A stretch of 64,000 nt of DNA from Gelatoporia subvermispora B (taxonomy: Eukaryota > Basidiomycota > Agaricomycetes > Polyporales > Gelatoporiaceae), in contig KB445814.1 in NCBI GenBank assembly GCA_000320605.2, positions 124,001-188,000 on the forward strand, given 5' to 3'. The notes beneath the pieces are model-generated. The model was not told where the DNA came from. It saw only the letters and a list, made by a program, of their open reading frames with translations, and ran no database searches. Shown piece after piece: positions 34,758 through 46,278 of this stretch (position 1 is its first letter; the number at the start of each line of letters is the position of its first letter). Position numbers and translations under genes: made by a program.

Positions 34758-37700
34758 TCAGTGTGCCTGTACCGTGATGACACTAACGCTGAATCCGGGC
34801 GCCGTATAGTGGATGGTCTTCCCTGTAGAGATCGTGCTTGTCACTGGGACCACTGCGTTCGGCGCTTCGGGGGTGTTGCTTGCATTCTGCGCTCCGTGAA
34901 GCAGCTGCAACGTGCCCCTATTCGCTACCGATCTGAACGGCAGCTCGAGCACTATCTCTGCGTCGGTCCCCACCGTGTTCGAGATCTGTGCGACAATTAG
35001 GTTCCGGCAAACGCTGGAGGAAACCTACGCGCCTTGATGAAGACATCGCCAGAGGAGGAGGAACGCGTCACAGTCCAGAAGAGTGTTCCATCTATTGTGG
35101 GTAGCGTGCTTGGGAGGTACTCGTCACCGACGTTCAAGCTGAAGAGCTGTGAATGAACATGTTAGCGATCAAATTTCCGGACATCGTAATGATGGTCACC
35201 TTCTGTGCGTAGTAGCTCGTTGACCGAATGACCGATCCAGCGCTGTCCGAAATGACCTCATCAGTAGGCGCTATAGCTGCACACAGAGGAAGGAAAACAC
35301 AAACTCGAAACTGATCAGGTCGGGCGTCTGTACGATGTCAGTCAAGCGTCTCGGGCTGATGCCAAGGACCTACCCATTGAGTCGAGTTCACATGCTGTAC
35401 AAAGTTTAGACTATCGCTCGTGAGACTGGACATATAGCTTACTTGGAGAAGCGGAGCATAAGATGCTGCGAAGACGATGTCGCTGTTTCGCTCCAACCCA
35501 GTCATGAATGCTGCCTCCCCAGTGGAGCCTGTAGAGCTCATAAGCGCGTAGAATCAGCATTTGAATGAAATATGTACTCTGCATGTCCGGCCATAGTAAG
35601 CGACCATCGGACGGGGTACCGAATAGATCATTCGCATTCGTGGATATGGCAGCGTACTCTCCCTTGAGACAGTGTGTTATATGTCGGGTTGCAGTCACTT
35701 GCTTGAGTACGTACCTCGAAATAGGTGGTTCCATTTCGCTACCAATCAATCTAATCAGACTGCGAATGTTGACTGGACAGGTTCAATGGCTCACTTCAAA
35801 ACTGTCATAATAGAATGCGTTCTGGGCGAACCAGCCTACGGACACCAATCAATGAAACACCTTGGATCCCAACACGATGCCTTACCGGGTGTCTGATACA
35901 CGTGTACATCGTACGAAGGAGGAGTCGGCGACAAGATCGGGTCCCAGGCGTCAGTTGTGGCAATATAGCCTGAACGACATTATCAAAGAACTGATCACTT
36001 GTCTATTGATCCATCACATACGAAGTTGCGGAAACTCAGCACTGAGGTTTCCGACGAAATCGACCCATCTGTAAGGGTACCTAATTTGATTTTAAAGAGA
36101 ATATCAGCATGCATGAAGAGGACTCGGCTGCGTTCACTCACGTGTTGGCAGCAAAAAAATCCTATTTCTGTCGTTATAATAGCACTCGTATCGGACATTC
36201 GGCTTCTTACCTCGTTTCCGACTTCTACAAAATGCAGGGTAAAAGGCTCTGGATGACCCAAGGACGCCCTGAGTGCGGCTGGTCGACTAATTAGATATAA
36301 CCTTTCGCGATGCACGAGATTCAGACCTGGGGCGCTAGTGGCGGCATCGCCTATCACAAAATTAATCTGTGGTCAAACGTGAGTTCCGATATGGCGAGAA
36401 ATGATAAATCACTTACCTGATCCTTCGCTTGCTGAATGTACGGTGCGAGTTCGTTCTCCGGCAGGCTGTCTCCGTCAAGCGAGTATCCTGTTCCGGTATT
36501 CAGCCCAAATGATCGAGCCTGTATTCTTCAACCACACCTACCCGACCAAACGGCCATAATGGGCTCCATTCCGACATCCTCAAAGAATGTAAGATATTCC
36601 AGGAGACCAAGACCACTATAATCAAATCGTACTCCTCAGCATTTGGTCACATATGCCCACATTACCATAAGACGTACTCAGTGTTGACATAACCCCAGTC
36701 GCCGACGCGCCCTGGCCGATCCAATAGTGACCCGACAGTGGCATTCCATTGCCATCTAGTTCCGGTAGATTGGCCCTTCCGTATATGTTTAAAGAGAGTC
36801 TCCATACATTCATGATTGAGAACACATTACCTCCTTCACGTGTCGACGAACCCGGGAGACAGGTCAGAAGAGTCGTGACACCGGACCGCGCATCAGACGT
36901 ACCAGATTGTTGCCTCCAGGGAACCGGAAGAACGCTGGTCCCATTTCGGCTAACGTCTGGAATTTTGGTGTCAGAGATGTTCTGATACATTACTGATAGC
37001 AATGGTATACCTCTGCGATGTCGATACGCATGCCGTTGAGTCTATTCTTGAACGTGGGAGGGAAAAGCGACAACATCGCAAAGTTCATGGTCTGTCCGGC
37101 AGCTTCCTGTCCGTCCACGGTCACGAAGAACAAATTATTTGTATCAGGCGCATTTGACTTGGGTCGTAGTTTAACTGCAATTTGGGTCCAGCTGGTTTGC
37201 GAGCCACGTATCTGGACAGCTTCAGACGCCAGAACATCCCCCGAGGCCGTCTGTAGTCCGATGGTAAGCGTTCCAAAGAAGGAAGATTCTGTGGGGAAGC
37301 GGAAGAACAATGAAGCATTATACGTCCACGAAGCATTCACGTTGATGCCTACAAATATGAAATTAGTCATCTGGTGCAATTCTGGAAGTCGCTTCCGCGA
37401 ATGCCACGTACCCCAGAATCCTTCGTTGCTGAATCCCACCGGGCCGCTTGCACCAGATGGTACAGTGAATTGCAGAGAGTTCGGCAATGCTTGGGAGACA
37501 GGCTTTGGGTCTGCGACAACCGCGATCAATGCTCCATTAATGGGCGCCCACGCTGCAAGGGCATCTGTGGTGTCTAATTCGTGACATAGAGTTCTAATGA
37601 ATATTATACACTGGACAAAATTCGAAAGCGCACTCGGGGTTACTTGCTGGAAAGCTCGATTTTGAAGAACTATGGGCATTTGGTCAGTGACTGGCCAGTG

Positions 37701-38171
37701 GTCGGACATTCGTCCACACGAGCACGCGCTTACGTTCCGCATAGAGTCCGCCGTCTCCGCTCTATCGCAATGATATGAGGGTCCGTACAAGACATATGGA
37801 GTATTGCAATCTCACATGCTAATAATGTGGGAAGTATTCTTTTTCAGTCCCAATTTACGAGACGACAGAAAGGGAATGACAGACATTGATGTCCTGAAAC
37901 GTCCGATTGGAGGCATGTCACCCACGATTATGTTGTAACGATAGGGAACACCCGGGACATACCTCAAACATCTGCCCATCTTACCAAATGGAAATTGTGA
38001 GACTAGAATACTCATGCTGATCAGCGAAACCTTACAGAGCGTGGTAGGTACCGCGTGGCTCGCGGTATCGCTGATAGTGACCGTCGTTGTGGCTGCAAGA
38101 CATATAGGGAAATCCGCGAGAAACAGAGTGATCGCTGCACCCGTGAAGCGGTAGAGGCGATGTAGTAGCAT
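34758..38171 (-). CDS. Secreted GH51 alpha-L-arabinofuranosidase with tiny 5' exons
   Basis: Exon 1 (38171-38036) starts with a signal peptide, MLLHRLYRFTGAAITLFLAD. It is followed by exons 37979-37963 (17 nt), 37893-37885 (9 nt), 37818-37816 (3 nt), 37761-37734, 37669-37634, 37573-37412, 37348-37011 and 36956-36903. Further exons continue to 34758 and were not resolved one by one. The spliced text reads YGQMFE-DIN-H-SGDGGLYAE, the GH51 N-terminal signature. Downstream are QNRAFQQVTP, AEMGPAFFRFPGGNNL, RPGRVGDWGYVNT, the acid/base region VEVGNE, and the nucleophile region GEYAAI. The C-terminus ends VVPVTSTISTGKTIHYTAPG. The enzyme would release arabinose from plant hemicellulose and pectin outside the cell. 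No inactivating change was seen in the blocks checked. Its 3' end is about 107 bp from that of tRNase Z. Confidence 0.9.
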
Positions 38172-39740
38172 TTTGCGTGCTGGATCTCATCCCACCAGCT
38201 ATAGCTTTATAGTTATACGTTGCGGACCGTCGCACTCCTCATGACCTGACGTACCTTGGCGCGAAGGATGCTACAGCATGGTCTGTGTTCGGGGCCATGC
38301 ACAAAGCCGGACGGAATAACAACGTCGCCTCCCCGTGATCATTGACTTTAGGCATGTTGGGGGCTAGGCGTTGAGAAAACGGCCCGCCTCATGAATTGAG
38401 TCGAAATTCTGGGCATCCCACTCTTGCCACTCGTGACAACTGCTTGGAGCAGCAGCCTTCGTGGCAAAGGTGCTAGTCACATGGTCAACCCCAGCCGCGA
38501 ACGCGTGATGCGCAGAGGCCCTTTCCAGTATTAATTGTGTGTTTATAACAATCATTCCAGTCGGTCGCTATAGGCTATGTCATGTGGACAGTGCGGAAGG
38601 AGGTACGACGACGACGACATCGCAACTAGATTGTGGGTGATCCGAGGTGACGGTAGAGGTGTCCGACTCTTCTTTAGGCAGGATCATCGCCAAATCTGCG
38701 TCTACTCAGATGTCGCTGGTGTGGCGAGCTCATCTGGGGATTATGTTTTGTGTCTATGAAGGAAAGAACAGACGAGATCAGGAGTGCCAATGAGGTCGAT
38801 GGTCTAATTACACCGTGGTGGATGCTCAACTCGTCTTTCAGGTTATCTAGATCTAATCTCACATGATTTTTGATCTTATCTTATCTATAAGCCACGTCCT
38901 CTTCTTCGCGCTATGTACTTGACTTGCGAACCGAACAGATACCAGCATGTTCGGGCTTAATGGACATCTCGCCCCCGCTCTACTACCACCTTGAACAGTC
39001 ACATCCTCAATGCACCATAACCGTCGGAGATTACCTGGCCGCGGCCTCGCAATTTCCTATGACTATCTGTGATTGTGAGATGGTGACGTATACGATAGGG
39101 GTAATATCGAAAGCGTCCAGTGGCTCAGTCTCTCAGATGATCGAGTAGGTGTTCACTTTTGAGACAAAGACGTAGGGACGTTTCTCATCCCTACTTTTTT
39201 TTGTCAAAATTGATCTGCCGTTAAATGAAATGCAGACAAGCGCCGCTCGAAGGGGAGCGTTGATCATGTATCCTTCAAATGCCCGCCATCCAATGGTATG
39301 ATTCATATGAATCACTTCAGCTGGATGTACGACATGGGTCCATTCTGGTATGAACCAGCCACGCATAGTGACGTAGCACTTACCTACAGCTCAGGATGTC
39401 GTGACATCCATGGCATTCAGTGGATTACCGACAGAGCCCGCGGCAGAGAAGATGGATGGAGGCCAGATGCCGCCGGCGACTCAAAATTTGGTAAGACTCA
39501 ATCAGATTGGTCCGGTCATCTTCTCAATCAGTCGCGCCCCGTTAGATTAGGCATGAGACGGTGCTGAGCGACGGTGCGCGGAAGCATATTGTGGGGTCAT
39601 TTGACTCATTCCGCGGTCCCCACTCGTACTCCGTCCACGGATAACCAAGATGGGCGATTCCGGGATGGTAGCTGATCATAGAAGAGGGATGAGTGCGACG
39701 GATCGCACCTCTGCAGATTCACCCTCGCTTCACCGCCCTC
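38172..39740. other. Intergenic, 1.6 kb, nothing supported
   Basis: This is the divergent region between the GH51 gene and a Ran1-like kinase. Short frames lack splice or domain support. A poly-T run lies near 39194. Confidence 0.5.
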
Positions 39741-41116
39741 ATGGACCGCAAGTGCACTTGTTCCGACCTAGTTGGCCAATACATCGATGACGGCCGACTT
39801 CTCCTCATTCAAACTATAGGTTCAGGCTCCAACGGAGTCGTCTATCTTGCACTCGACCTCGCCACCGAGAATCCACCTCCCCGGCAATACGCCGTGAAAT
39901 GTGTTCCGAAAGCACCGCGTGGATCTCGAGCACTGTATATGCAACGGCAAGAGGTCGAGTTCCAGGCTACGGTGTGCGACCATCCAAACATCCTTACCTT
40001 GCACACCGTCATCGAGGACGAGCACAACCTTTTCATCGTTTCCGACCATTGTCCTGGCGGCGACTTCTTCACCTTCCTCTCAAATAATCGACCCTTCCGC
40101 CGCAACGACGCCTATCTCAAGCGAATTTTCCTTCAACTCCTCGACGCCGTGGAGGCGTGTCACGATGAGAACATTTTCCACCGTGACATCAAGCCGGAGA
40201 ATATCTTGATTTCCGCTGATGCGAAGCAAGTATATCTTTGCGATTTTGGCCTGGCGACTACGAAGCCCTTCAGCCGGTCATTCGGTTGTGGGAGCTCGCA
40301 CTACATGAGTCCCGGTAAATTGCCTCGTCAATCACAGACGGCATAATCACTCATGAATATCCAGAATGTATAGGCTTTGATATGAGTCTGCAAGGATACT
40401 CCACTCGGCAAAACGACGTGTGGGCTCTGGGCGTCATTCTGCTCAGCATGATTTGCGGACACAACCCATGGCGACATGCAACGATAGAAGATCCGTGTTA
40501 CCGGGCATTCGTCAAGGATTCCGACTACCTTGGCAAGACGCTGCCGATCTCTGCTGCAGCAAATAACATCTTTCGTCGCATCTTTATGCCAGAGCCACTG
40601 CGCCGCGTCTCTCTCCCTCTCCTCCGTCTCATGGTCCTTCAAATCGACACGTTCTTCATGACCGACGATGAGATCAGTCGCTCTAGCGATCACGTCAAAA
40701 ATGCCGCCGCTCGGTTCTTCGCCGAACCAGTCCCTCGCCCCCCTACCAGTCCCCCGCTTGAGCGATGGATTCATGTGCCTGGCTGGGACTTCTCTGACAA
40801 TACGTTGTGCTCGGAAGGTTCAGCAGACTCGTCTGCATCTCCTCCTACACCGCCACCGCATTACGACGAGCCAGTCCAGTGCGAGGCTGCGGATCCCACC
40901 CCCGCAATCCTAGAAGTGCCACGTGGCCAGAACAATAACGAAGACGAGCATCCACCTGAGTCGATGCACCACTCTGGGGTTCAATTCGGGCATGAACCAA
41001 GGGAGCGTATCCGAATACGCCGTTCATTCCCGTCCAAAGCGTCGCTGAAGGAGAGACATATGGGACTCGTGGGTCGCATCTTCGATCGTTTTTCGCCGCA
41101 TAGAGTGGAGCATTAG
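39741..41116 (+). CDS. Ran1-like Ser/Thr protein kinase, copy 2 (441 aa)
   Basis: Exon 1 is 39741-40314 and exon 2 is 40365-41116, with a 50-nt phase-1 intron after SPG. The start is MDRKCTC, because the open frame further up has only a non-ATG codon. The kinase motifs are IGSGSNGVVYLA, YAVKCVPKA, FHRDIKPENILI, LCDFGLAT, FGCGSSHYMSPG|ECIG, and DVWALGVILLSMICGHNPW. All catalytic residues are present. The tail is Pro/Ser-rich, with a basic end (RIRIRRSFPSK). It is related to copies 1 and 3 and lies about 760 bp upstream of copy 3 in the same direction. The family contains nutrient and meiosis regulators in yeasts; the role here is not known. Confidence 0.88.
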
Positions 41117-41140
41117 ATTGCGTCGTGGGTTCTGTATGCC

Positions 41141-41492
41141 TTGCTAGATACGCCATCTTCCCGCGGATTCCGTTGCCCGCGGAATGTATAGATTACTGTC
41201 CTCATTATCTATTATAACATATCGTAATGGTCTAACACACAACTCTCGGTAACATTGCCCTCATTTGGAACTGGTCTGATAATCATTCGAAGAATGTGAC
41301 GAGCGGGCCCTATCTCCCTTGTTAAATACGCCATCTTCCCGCGGATTCCGTCGGCCGTGGAATGCTTGCATCACTGTCCTCATTGTGTATTGTAACATGG
41401 CGCAATGGTCTCACGCACAATTCTCGATGACGTTGTCCTCATTTCGAATTGGACTGAGATAATCATTTGGACACTTTAAAGAATGGGATTCA
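41141..41492. repeat. Imperfect tandem duplication, about 178-bp unit
   Basis: Two adjacent copies are present, 41141 to about 41318 and about 41319 to 41492. Both contain ACGCCATCTTCCCGCGGATT, then ACTGTCCTCATT, then CAATGGTCT or TAATGGTCT, then GATAATCATT. They differ by scattered substitutions and short indels. The block lies between the tandem kinases, in the 3' flank of copy 2 and upstream of copy 3. Confidence 0.85.
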
Positions 41493-41877
41493 GCTGCACG
41501 ATACACACAGGTTCCTCTTCACCCAACCTACCACATCTATCTGACGTGCACGATTTCACAGTGCGGCACCTGACAAAACAAATCCGCGTACGCGACCACC
41601 AGGTATTGCCAGAATATTGTCGTCAAGCACGCGGGAATAGCGCATCGATCGGTCGGTCATCCGTACAACGGGGAGCCAGCAGACTACGGTCGGTTGGACT
41701 TCCGTACAACTATCCCGGTCGGATTAGTATATACGGGGAAACCATGAAACCCATAAATTGCGGTCTAAAGGACTTGCGTGTCCATCGCGTCCTCCTCCTC
41801 AACCTCTCAACTTGCCGGTCGGGTTTTACCTTGTTGTCCAGATCCGCTCTCAATTCTTCTCTCGCACATAGTCAGCC

Positions 41878-43255
41878 ATGTCCGAATACACAATCCCTCC
41901 TGCGATCCGAGTTCTGAACAGGGAGACGATCGATCGTGGACGTCTCCGCTTTGTCGAAGTCCTTGGCGAGGGAGGATATGGAGTGGTCTATCGCGCCACC
42001 GACGAGACGTCCCCAACATCGTCCTCCATGCCCGATCCGAAACAGTACGCTGTTAAGGCGCTCTTGAAGGCCGAGTACGGCTCTCGTCGCTGGCAGTACC
42101 ACCAGAACGAGATCGCCGCTCATAAGCTCCTCACGGGCCATCGCAATGTCCTAACGCTTCACGACATCATCGACGACGACAAGTACACATACCTTATACT
42201 CGACTACTGCTCTGGAGGCGACCTCTTCAGTGCTATCAGCGAGAAGCATCAATTCGCGGGAAATGATGCGCTGGTCAAGGATACGTTCCTCCAAATTATC
42301 GATGGTGTACAGGCATGCCATAATAAGGGCATCTTCCATCGCGACCTCAAGCCAGACAACATTTTCTGCGTTGACCGAGAGCTGAACAAAATCGTCATTG
42401 GAGATTTTGGACTTGCCACGGCAGAGCGCTCCTCCGATACTTTCGGTTGCGGCAGTGCATATTATATGAGCCCTGGTCAGTCTTGATTCTAACTTACCCG
42501 AAGCTACACCAGTTCAACCTACGTTTACAGAGTGTATCGGCCAGGACACCGGATACAGGACTTACGATGTCGCAGCGTCAGATGTATGGTCCCTTGGCGT
42601 CATCCTTACCAACATGCTCGTCGGACGAAACCCATGGAACTTTGCGCAGTTCAGCGATGACGCGTTCTTCAATTACGTGGAAGATAACCACTATCTCATA
42701 CGGACACTTCCGATTTCGAAAAGCGCGTGGTTCCTCTTGAACAGGATGTTCACATGGAGTGCCCGAGATCGCGTAGGGCTCGACGAACTTCGGCAGATGG
42801 TCCTAGACGTCGACACCTTCTTCATGAAGCCGCAGGACATCGCCAAATCCAACCGTGTCGTCCAAGAGGTCGCAAGTACGTACCTCAACTTCTGCACGCT
42901 GAACGCGAAGCGATCGGACGAGGTCGAGGCGGAGATCCTCGTCAACCTCCGGGCTGACGCCCTCGCTAATGCCGATTACGTCGCGAAAGCCTTCAGTGAA
43001 ACCACCTTCATCCCTGGACTCTCGACGGGAAGCGACTCATCAAGCCGCTCGACGATTGGCGCCACACAAAGCATTGGTCCCGAGACGCCTCCCACTCACG
43101 CCCAGGACGCGGCTACCGCATTGATCGAAGTCCCAGACTATTCGTACGAAGAATGTATCGGTGAACAGGTGCTCCCGGACGTGGGAAAAGGGAAGGCAAA
43201 GCCAGCGATAACGCCAATAGAACCGTTGGCGGAGGCGGTGTTCGTGATTGCGTAG
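41878..43255 (+). CDS. Ran1-like Ser/Thr protein kinase, copy 3 (440 aa)
   Basis: Exon 1 is 41878-42475 and exon 2 is 42531-43255, with a 55-nt phase-1 intron at the same SPG|ECIG codon as the other two copies. The motifs are LGEGGYGVVYRA, YAVKALLKAEYGS, FHRDLKPDNIFC, IGDFGLAT, FGCGSAYYMSPG, and DVWSLGVILTNMLVGRNPW. A complete active site is expected. The C-terminal 140 residues are acidic and disordered, ending with a Lys/Pro-rich patch. Copy 3 is closest to copy 2 in position and length. Sequence similarity, phase and spacing indicate local duplication. Confidence 0.88.
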
Positions 43256-43473
43256 CTATGAGCTGAGCACCCACGGAGACTGTGTATCGCAGAATAGCCA
43301 CTTGTCATGCAGGCAGACAATATAATTCATTTGATACAACCCAGTCCATGTGACTTGTGTGATTTGAGCGATTCCTCGAAGAGCGGCAGACGCGTACAAA
43401 CTAGTGCAGAACAAGAATCGACAGCGATAATAAGTTAGTGAGACAGCGACGGGTGAAGAACCCACGACACGAC

Positions 43474-46112
43474 CTATAGAGCCTCGATCCTCCGCTTCGT
43501 CTCGGCTGCGTGAGCATGGATCGTCGCGATCTCTCGTTCCGCGTCCTCTTTGAACTGCATATACTGCCGTTCAAGCTCGCGTCTGAGATATTGCTCGATC
43601 GTCATGGTGCCCTCCTCTTCCGTGATCGAGTCTAGCTTGTGAATGAGGTGTTGAGACAGGAATGGAATGAAGGAGTCGGGTGATCCAGACTCGCCGGCTT
43701 TGCCTTCGGCATCGTCCACGTCCATCGGGGTTGCTCTAGCTGGTGGGGTGGACGGCACGGCCGTCACTGGCCTAAGCGGAGGCGTAGAGGGCTCAACTAC
43801 TCGCGCTGTTTCAGGCGGCGGCAGGGCATCGTCATGCATTTCGGTATCTTGGTCAACGTCCCGTATGTCGTCGGCGTGTCGCTGTAGCACTGGAGGGGTG
43901 GCTGTGGGTATCCTCAGCTGTTCGGCGTCCGCTTTGTCCGGTACTGCGGTAGATACGTTCTTGAGTACACTCGACGGACCCCGCCTTGACGATCCAGATG
44001 CACGAGGCGGTGGGGGTCGCTTCGGCTTTGTAGCGACGCCGCTTTGCTCCTCGTCAGACGAGATCTCAACTACCTTGAGCTTCCCTCTATCCGTGTGCTT
44101 CCGGGAAGATGACACATCGTCAGAGCTTCCAGATCGAGATGAGGAGACGTCCAGCGTTTGCTGGCGACTGGAGCGGCCCGCTGGACGAGTGGGCTCAGGC
44201 CCTGCAGAGTTCATGACTACATCCGGTTTCGGGTCGGTACTAATTCTCGAACCGGAGGCTGCTGCCCGTTGAGGGACCGACTCATAGGTAGGCTCTGCTG
44301 TTGCATACCCTGCATCCTCGGAAGATGTGCTTGGTCGCGACGGCTCTTGCGGAGTAGTAGTTGCAGGCGCTCGAGTCTGCGCCTCATCGTGGTCGACAGT
44401 CTCTGGCGCGGTGGGTGCGGCCTGGGCGGCTGGAGCCATGTCAACATCCGAGCTCTCGGCGGCTTTGCGGGGCTTCGGTGGAGGGCGCTTCGATGGCTTT
44501 GCTTTGGAGGCGGGCTTCACAACAAGCTCATCTTCCAGAGCAGCGGGTTGGAGAGGCTCTTCTCGTTGATGACGCGCGACAGGGATTTCAACTATGACGG
44601 ACGGATTATGGGTCTCCGACAGCTGGGCAGGGGGCGTTGGCTTTGTCTTCGCTTTGGATGTTGACTTCGTGCGTGCGTGAGTAGGCTTGGAAGACGAGGG
44701 GACAGGATTGTCAGGCTCTGATGCGAAAGCATTGGTGCGAGAACGAGTGCGGGTATGCGTCTCCTTGGCTTGCGGCGGTTCGACATCTGTATGCTCCACA
44801 TCCCCTTCATCAGCCTTAGGTGGTTTAGCTACCTTCGGGGGTCGACCACGCTTAGGCTTCTCCTCCGGCGCAGGCTCCTCGACTGGCATGTCTTCCACAG
44901 GCGGAACTGGGGCGCCCTCCTCTTCCTCGGCGATCATAGTCGGCCGGCTCCTCCCCTTGCTACCAGCCTTCTTCTTCGACTTTGACACCCTTTTCCCCGC
45001 ATCGCTGCCGCTGCCAGCTTCGGTCTCCTCCTGCTCCGACCCTGCCGTCGTGAGACTTGCGGGCGTCTTCTCGGTCGTACCTGTCCGAGTTGACCTCCGG
45101 GAGGCAGGCGTCTTGCTTGCAACCGACGACGCTCTGCCCTCTTTGCTCGGCGCTCTGGAAGGCCTTGCCCGTGAGGGCCGCCTCGGAGCCGTCGCAAGTT
45201 CATCAGCAGACCCAGAGACTTCATCCTCTTCGACTGTGGGCCTCGACTTGGTCTGCGAAGTGGACCGGGATGGCGGCTTCGACGAGACTTTCGAAGGGGG
45301 CTTCGAGGTGGATTTACCGAGGGATTGCTGCTGCGTTGACTGGAAGAAGGGGCACGGAGTTCCCGACTTATTCTCCCGTTTGAGATGCTCTGCCCTGGAC
45401 AAGCAGCGTCAGAATGTGCAGATGAATAGATCCGGACCGTCATACATGGGGTCATCATCCTCATCCCATCCGCTCAGGGAGAGATTGCAGTAGAGGCATG
45501 TGGCTGTATCGTCTCCTTCCCCCTGTGGCGTATACACGAAGCCGGCTTTCGCCATCTGAGCGGTGGTCAGAGGGCTGAACGGGAGAATATGGTGCGGGCG
45601 CACCTTCTTTGAGCTGGCACCGTGTCCTCGCACTGCATCGTGGGGCCATAGCTTGCTCGAAGTGAACGTATCGAGCCGGGCCTTCTCCATAGCCTTGCCG
45701 TTGGGTAGGCGCGTCGAATTGGGGAACGTGAAGCTACAAAGGTGCCCTCTCAGCAGGTTCGTAGTGGGAATAATGGCTCGAACACGTACTTTCCGCGCCT
45801 GTCTAAATCCTCGACAAGTCCACATCGGACGATCGCCCAAGGACAATTGTTCCTGCACTTGCTCCAGTGTATCGAGAACGGATCGTCATCTTCGTCCCAG
45901 TCGCTGAGCTCCTTTCTGCACATGAAGCAGACTACATTGTCTCGGTATTCTGAGGTCGGATCGAAGTAAAAGCCAGCTTCCGCAAGAGTATTCGGTGTTG
46001 CCTTGTAGGTGGATGGATGAGGCCATTTGAAGCTTCCAGAGGACTTAGAAGATAATGATTTGATCTTCTTTGACTTCGCAAACGATGCAAGACGAGCCTG
46101 AAGAGCCTCCAT
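43474..46112 (-). CDS. BIR1: BIR-domain protein, Bir1/survivin type (848 aa)
   Basis: The exons on minus are 46112-45790, 45748-45446 and 45394-43474, totalling exactly 849 codons. Two N-terminal BIR zinc folds are visible. The first has FKWPHPSTYKATPNTLAEAGF, VVCFMCRKELSDWDEDDDP and HWSKCRNNC. The second has MAKAGFVYTP, ATCLYCNLSLSGWDEDDDP, then EHLKRENKSGTPCPF. The long third exon encodes a disordered basic/acidic region with many proline-directed sites and AT-hook-like KRGRPPK. It ends with a helical C-terminus (YLRRELERQYMQFKEDAEREIATIH) that could join a helical bundle. Bir1 proteins are chromosomal passenger complex subunits with Ipl1/Aurora and Sli15/INCENP at centromeres. It is transcribed away from WAPL across a 166-bp gap. 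Confidence 0.9.
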
Positions 46113-46278
46113 CGTCGACGACGTCGACGTCAGTGTCGAGGAGGTGTGACACAACCAGAACAAGTGACTCTGTGACAGACGCGACCTGTCACCAATCACG
46201 GTAGCTCCGGCGGCGCGAGATGTCACGCTTTGGTGAACTTCATTTCTACTGCAAACAATCTACTCTGTTATCTCTGAA
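46113..46278. promoter_or_regulatory. Shared divergent promoter of BIR1 and WAPL
   Basis: Only 166 bp separate the two start codons. The segment contains GACGCGAC and GGCGGCGCGAGA, resembling fungal MBF and E2F-like G1/S elements; this is an interpretation, not proof. No other gene fits here. Confidence 0.6.

Noticed and set aside
43667..45493. Plus-strand frames of 200-270 codons opposite the BIR protein
   Set aside because: They are low-complexity mirror frames of the disordered BIR1 exon and have no independent features.
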